DNA of 64,000 bases from JASHPR01 sp963815375 (GTDB lineage: Bacteria; Actinomycetota; Actinomycetes; Streptosporangiales; Streptosporangiaceae): positions 806,001 to 870,000 of the forward strand of contig CAWFGX010000001.1 of the NCBI GenBank assembly GCA_963815375.1. The letters are read 5' to 3'. Below, in pieces: positions 61,020-64,000 of the stretch. The position numbers and the translations under genes are program-made. Numbering within the stretch: the first letter of the stretch is position 1; each line of letters starts with the position of its first letter. The notes beneath the pieces are model-generated. The model was not told the DNA's origin, made no database searches, and worked only from the letters and a program-made list of their open reading frames with translations.

Positions 61020-61390
61020 CCCATGAGCACGTCTGCGTCGAAGCAGGTCCGGTCGCCGGTGTGACACGCGGCACCGGTCTGGTCGACCTTGACCAGCACC
61101 ACGTCGGCGTCACAGTCCAGCGCGACCGACTTCACCCACTGTGCGTGGCCCGAGGTCTCCCCCTTGACCCAGTACTCCTGCCTGCTGCGCGACCAGTAGG
61201 TGCAGCGGCCCGTGGTAAGCGTGAGGTGCAGGGCCTCGTCGTCCATCCAGCCCAGCATCAGCACCTCACCGGTGTCGTACTGCTGCGCGATCGCGGCGAT
61301 CAGCCCGTCAGCGTTCCGTTTCAGCCGCGACGCGATCTCGGGGGCCAGCCCGGACTCACCGGCCTTGACCCGCGTTGCTCCGTCACTCAT
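61016..61390 (-). CDS. hisI: Phosphoribosyl-AMP cyclohydrolase
   Basis: 124 residues from ATG 61390. Third step of histidine biosynthesis, opening the ring of phosphoribosyl-AMP. Family signatures are YWSRSRQEYWVKGETSGH (shown by key segments RSRQEYWVKGETSG), the metal-binding DCDADVVLV, and the C-terminal CHTGDRTCF that supplies zinc Cys. Length normal for stand-alone HisI. It follows hisF on the same strand with a 149-bp gap. Confidence 0.96.
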   Translation of the reverse strand: MSDGATRVKAGESGLAPEIASRLKRNADGLIAAIAQQYDTGEVLMLGWMDDEALHLTLTTGRCTYWSRSRQEYWVKGETSGHAQWVKSVALDCDADVVLVKVDQTGAACHTGDRTCFDADVLMG

Positions 61391-61539
61391 GGTCCTAGCC
61401 TTGCACGGCACGGGGGGCGTATGAGGCGCAGTGGGTCAGCATCCCGGAGGGACCGCCTGCGAAGCTGAGCGGCCTGTCCCAGGAGCTGGTCATTACCTGA
61501 AATATACCTTTTGGAGGGGCAGGGCGAGTCGGCGTGGTG

Positions 61540-62313
61540 TCAGCGGACCGGGTGGCCGGCCGTGCTCAGCGCCTGTTTCACCTCGGGTATCCGGACCGTG
61601 CCGAAGTGGAACACGGTGGCGGCGAGCACCGCGTCCGCCCCGGCAGCCACGGCCGGCGCGAAGTCGGCGGCCTTGCCCGCGCCTCCGCTCGCGATCACCG
61701 GCACGTCCACGACGGCCCGCACGGCCGAGATCAGCTCCAGGTCGAACCCGCCCTGGGTGCCGTCCGCGTCCATCGAGTTCAGCAGCACCTCGCCAGCGCC
61801 AAGTTCGGCGGCGCGGCGCGCCCACTCGACGGCGTCGAGGCCGGTGCCGCGCCGCCCGCCGTGCGTGGTCACCTCATACATTTGCGCCGCCGGGGCGCTG
61901 TGCGTGGGGATGCGCCGGGCGTCCACGGACACCACAACGCACTGCGAGCCGAACCGGCTGGCCACCTCGGTGAGCAGCTCCGGCCGGGCGATCGCAGCAG
62001 TGTTCAGCGACACCTTGTCCGCCCCGGCCCGCAGCAGCCGGTCCACGTCATCGGTGCTGCGCACTCCCCCGCCGACCGTCAGCGGGATGAACACCTGGTC
62101 CGCCGTGCGCGCGACTACGTCGGTCATCGTGTCCCGGCCGTCCGCTGACGCGGTGATGTCCAGGAACACCAGCTCGTCGGCGCCCTGCGCATCGTAGGCG
62201 GCAGCGAGCTCCACCGGGTCACCCGCGTCACGGAGCCCGAGAAAGTTCACACCCTTGACCACCCGCCCGGCGTCGACGTCCAGGCACGGGATGACCCTGA
62301 CCGCGACCGTCAC
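61540..62313 (-). CDS. hisF: Imidazole glycerol phosphate synthase cyclase subunit
   Basis: About 257 residues from the GTG at 62313 (VTVAVRVIPCLDVDAGRVVKG). Classic HisF: first catalytic Asp in CLDVD, second in VVSVDARR, phosphate loops VGGGVRS and IASGGAGK. With HisH (not in this window), it makes imidazole glycerol phosphate and AICAR. It sits upstream of hisI in the actinobacterial hisF-hisI order. Confidence 0.96.
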   Translation of the reverse strand: MTVAVRVIPCLDVDAGRVVKGVNFLGLRDAGDPVELAAAYDAQGADELVFLDITASADGRDTMTDVVARTADQVFIPLTVGGGVRSTDDVDRLLRAGADKVSLNTAAIARPELLTEVASRFGSQCVVVSVDARRIPTHSAPAAQMYEVTTHGGRRGTGLDAVEWARRAAELGAGEVLLNSMDADGTQGGFDLELISAVRAVVDVPVIASGGAGKAADFAPAVAAGADAVLAATVFHFGTVRIPEVKQALSTAGHPVR

Positions 62314-62406
62314 CCGACCGACTGTACCCGGCACATCAGCACGGCGAGCTGCGCTGATGTGCCGGGGTCGGGCTACGGATGGCCGAAGGCCCGGTTGTCG
62401 GGCCGG

Positions 62407-64000
62407 TCAGCAGCTGTCGTCGAGGGTGGTCGACGGCGTCTGGCCGTAGACGAGTGTCCCGTTCACGTAGACCGGGAGGTATGGATCAGGCGCCGAGGCG
62501 TAGGTGCCGGCTGCCAGCCCGGTCATGAACGGCGACGCCGACGAGTTCCAGTAGAACTTGTAGTCAGGCCCGAGGGCATCGACGAAGGCGAACTCGAAGG
62601 CACGCGACGGCGGGAGCCCGATCTTGTCGGATCCCCAGTTGACGGTGACGTAGTACACGCAGCTCGCCGAGCTGCCCCACTGGACCGGCGCGCTGATGGA
62701 TGTCGCCTGCCCGTCGATCTGGTCCGCCGCGTCGTAGTACACGGGCGTGGAGATGTCACTGATCGTCTGGCCGGCCTGCTGCAGCGAGCTGATGTCGAAG
62801 TAGACCCGGGTGCTCATGCCGGTCTGCAGGTGCGGCGGCTGAGTGGCGACGTTGTTGATGTTGAGCGTCACCTGGGTCGACTGATCGCTGTCCTGGTTCA
62901 GGGTGCCCGTCATGTAGTACGGATTCTCCGCCGGCTCGGCCGGCGGCGTGAACGATGTCATCGGCTGGCTCTGGCCGTAGTACCACCACAGGCCCGCCAG
63001 CGCCCCGACGAACCCGGCGCTGTAGTCGACGGCGACCTCGTTCAGCACGAAGTCGGTGGTGACGTCGTCGGGCTGATCCGACGACGACGGCCCGCCGACC
63101 AGCGCACCCCACAGGATGTGCTTGTCGTTCAGCGGGTCGGTCTGGTTGTTGTCCAGCGAGCCCTGCGCGTCGCCCTGGTGCGGGTGCGAGGCCGCTGTCG
63201 CGGTGCCGCCGACCTCCGAGCCGACCCCGGGAGTTGTCGAGCCGAACCCGACGATGTAGGACCAGTCCGCCGGGTTGTCCCCCATGAGGTAGTTCATCTG
63301 GCCCATCGCCCAGTTCGTGAACAGCACGCTGTCGGGGTCTGACGGGAAGTTCTTCCGGTAGACGAGCGCCTCGAGCTGCGCTGCCGTGTTGTAGCGCGCC
63401 GAGCCCCATGAGGTCAGGTATGAGAAGCCGGCGGGCGTGGTGGCGATGAAGTTCGTGTCGGACGGGTTGTCGTGCGGCACGTGCGACCAGTACTGCACCT
63501 GCCACTTGTTCACGTAGTGCACGAGCGCCTGCACCACCGCCGGAACCGCCGAGTTTCCACCCACGATCGGGTCTAGCAGCGAGAAGACACCGCCCCACCT
63601 GGTGTCCCAGTTCATGACCCACGTGTTCTGCCATTGGTCGGTCGTGTTCTGGACGATGGCGCCGAGGTACCCGGAGTAGTCACCGGCAGAATCGGTGGCG
63701 ACGATCGCATTGATGTAACTCCAGTTGCCGGTGGCTATATACAGCCACACCGCCGCCCAGGCCTCTTTGTCCACATAGCCGCTGGAGTTGTAGAAACCGC
63801 CCGAGTAGCCGATCCCGGGGTTGGCCAGCGAGAACGAATACAGCGCCTCGGCGTACTGCAGGCACTGCGCCGAGTAGCTCGGGTCGCTGCTCGCCGTCAG
63901 CACTGACATGACCGCGAGCGCCGCGGCGGCACTGGCGGTCTGGTCGGCTGCCGGCGTCGAGGACGTAGCCAGATACGCGGGCCGTGGGTAGAGCGTCGAG
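62407..64000 (-). CDS. Glycoside hydrolase family 9 endoglucanase with C-terminal CBM3-like module (5' end outside window)
   Basis: The frame is open to the right edge (continues ATSSTPAADQTASAAAALAVMS upstream of the first Met seen). GH9 signatures: YLMGDNPADWSYIVGFG, the substrate-site loop AASHPHQGDA, where HHR is usual, and VTTDFVLNEVAVDYSAGFVGALAGL with the catalytic Glu, given here in parts. From about 335 residues on, a beta-sandwich cellulose-binding module of the CBM3 type (PVYYDAADQ, EFAFVDALGPD) follows. It degrades cellulose outside the cell. Confidence 0.9.
   Translation of the reverse strand, partial: STLYPRPAYLATSSTPAADQTASAAAALAVMSVLTASSDPSYSAQCLQYAEALYSFSLANPGIGYSGGFYNSSGYVDKEAWAAVWLYIATGNWSYINAIVATDSAGDYSGYLGAIVQNTTDQWQNTWVMNWDTRWGGVFSLLDPIVGGNSAVPAVVQALVHYVNKWQVQYWSHVPHDNPSDTNFIATTPAGFSYLTSWGSARYNTAAQLEALVYRKNFPSDPDSVLFTNWAMGQMNYLMGDNPADWSYIVGFGSTTPGVGSEVGGTATAASHPHQGDAQGSLDNNQTDPLNDKHILWGALVGGPSSSDQPDDVTTDFVLNEVAVDYSAGFVGALAGLWWYYGQSQPMTSFTPPAEPAENPYYMTGTLNQDSDQSTQVTLNINNVATQPPHLQTGMSTRVYFDISSLQQAGQTISDISTPVYYDAADQIDGQATSISAPVQWGSSASCVYYVTVNWGSDKIGLPPSRAFEFAFVDALGPDYKFYWNSSASPFMTGLAAGTYASAPDPYLPVYVNGTLVYGQTPSTTLDDSC

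Overview
This is a GC-rich, densely coded window, almost certainly from a filamentous-type actinomycete (Actinomycetota). Supporting signs are the strong G/C third-position bias, frequent GTG starts, ATGA/GTGA start-stop overlaps, probable leaderless starts, an NhaA-thioredoxin fusion, an MmyB-type XRE regulator, an F420/FMN luciferase-like oxidoreductase and a hisF-hisI pair. The order within the phylum cannot be fixed from the sequence alone. No rRNA, tRNA or CRISPR array was seen.

Layout. 1-3.1 kb: the end of an NhaA-DsbA fusion and a divergent MerR/MFS efflux pair with a MerR-type operator. 3.1-14.8 kb: a long same-strand cluster. In transcription order it encodes a membrane-anchored Tyr/Gln/Pro/Gly-rich protein, DUF2997, a helical hypothetical, a small radical-SAM protein, a Ycf46-type AAA ATPase, a short Hsp70, a Ser/Thr kinase with an outside beta-rich domain, a Ycf35-type DUF1257 protein and a SWIM zinc-finger protein. 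A complete DDE insertion sequence sits between the first two genes. This cluster is the best candidate for an undescribed system. 15.1-18.5 kb: NDH-2, an SGNH hydrolase and an aminoglycoside-phosphotransferase-like gene. 18.6-22.8 kb: a MoxR ATPase, a vWA protein, a tryptophan-repeat protein and a TPR protein, probably a second ATPase-adaptor module. SWIM proteins are classic partners of MoxR/vWA genes (E. coli yehLMPQ), so the two modules may be functionally linked.

23-35.6 kb: a PadR-ABC-FtsX operon, a membrane protein with a winged-helix regulator behind a perfect 20-bp inverted repeat, Ohr, a slipin, a 1-kb noncoding stretch with repeats, a TetR/hydrolase operon, a quinone oxidoreductase, and an AbiEii-like nucleotidyltransferase paired with an unknown protein. 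35.7-45 kb: a membrane protein-DUF3089 fusion, a decayed NUDIX gene, SDRs, a VOC protein, an ECF sigma factor with a TIGR03086 protein, and a PLP lyase. 45.2-47.1 kb: DUF1326, DUF2182 and a Csp-like copper protein. 47.2-56.9 kb: alditol oxidase, PLP decarboxylase, SRPBCC, APH(6)-like kinase, glutamine amidotransferase, LLM oxidoreductase, a repeat block, an XRE regulator, an ATP-grasp protein and a methyltransferase. 57-64 kb: a P450 beside a decayed copy of the ATP-grasp 5' end, a GH2 lipoprotein, hisI, hisF and a GH9-CBM3 cellulase running off the right edge.

Data caution. At least five genes (Ycf46, vWA, quinone oxidoreductase, VOC, DUF3089) are split by one-base indels next to short G/C runs, and DUF1257 carries an in-frame stop. 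The indels look more like residual sequencing errors than biology, so the affected genes may be intact in the living organism.
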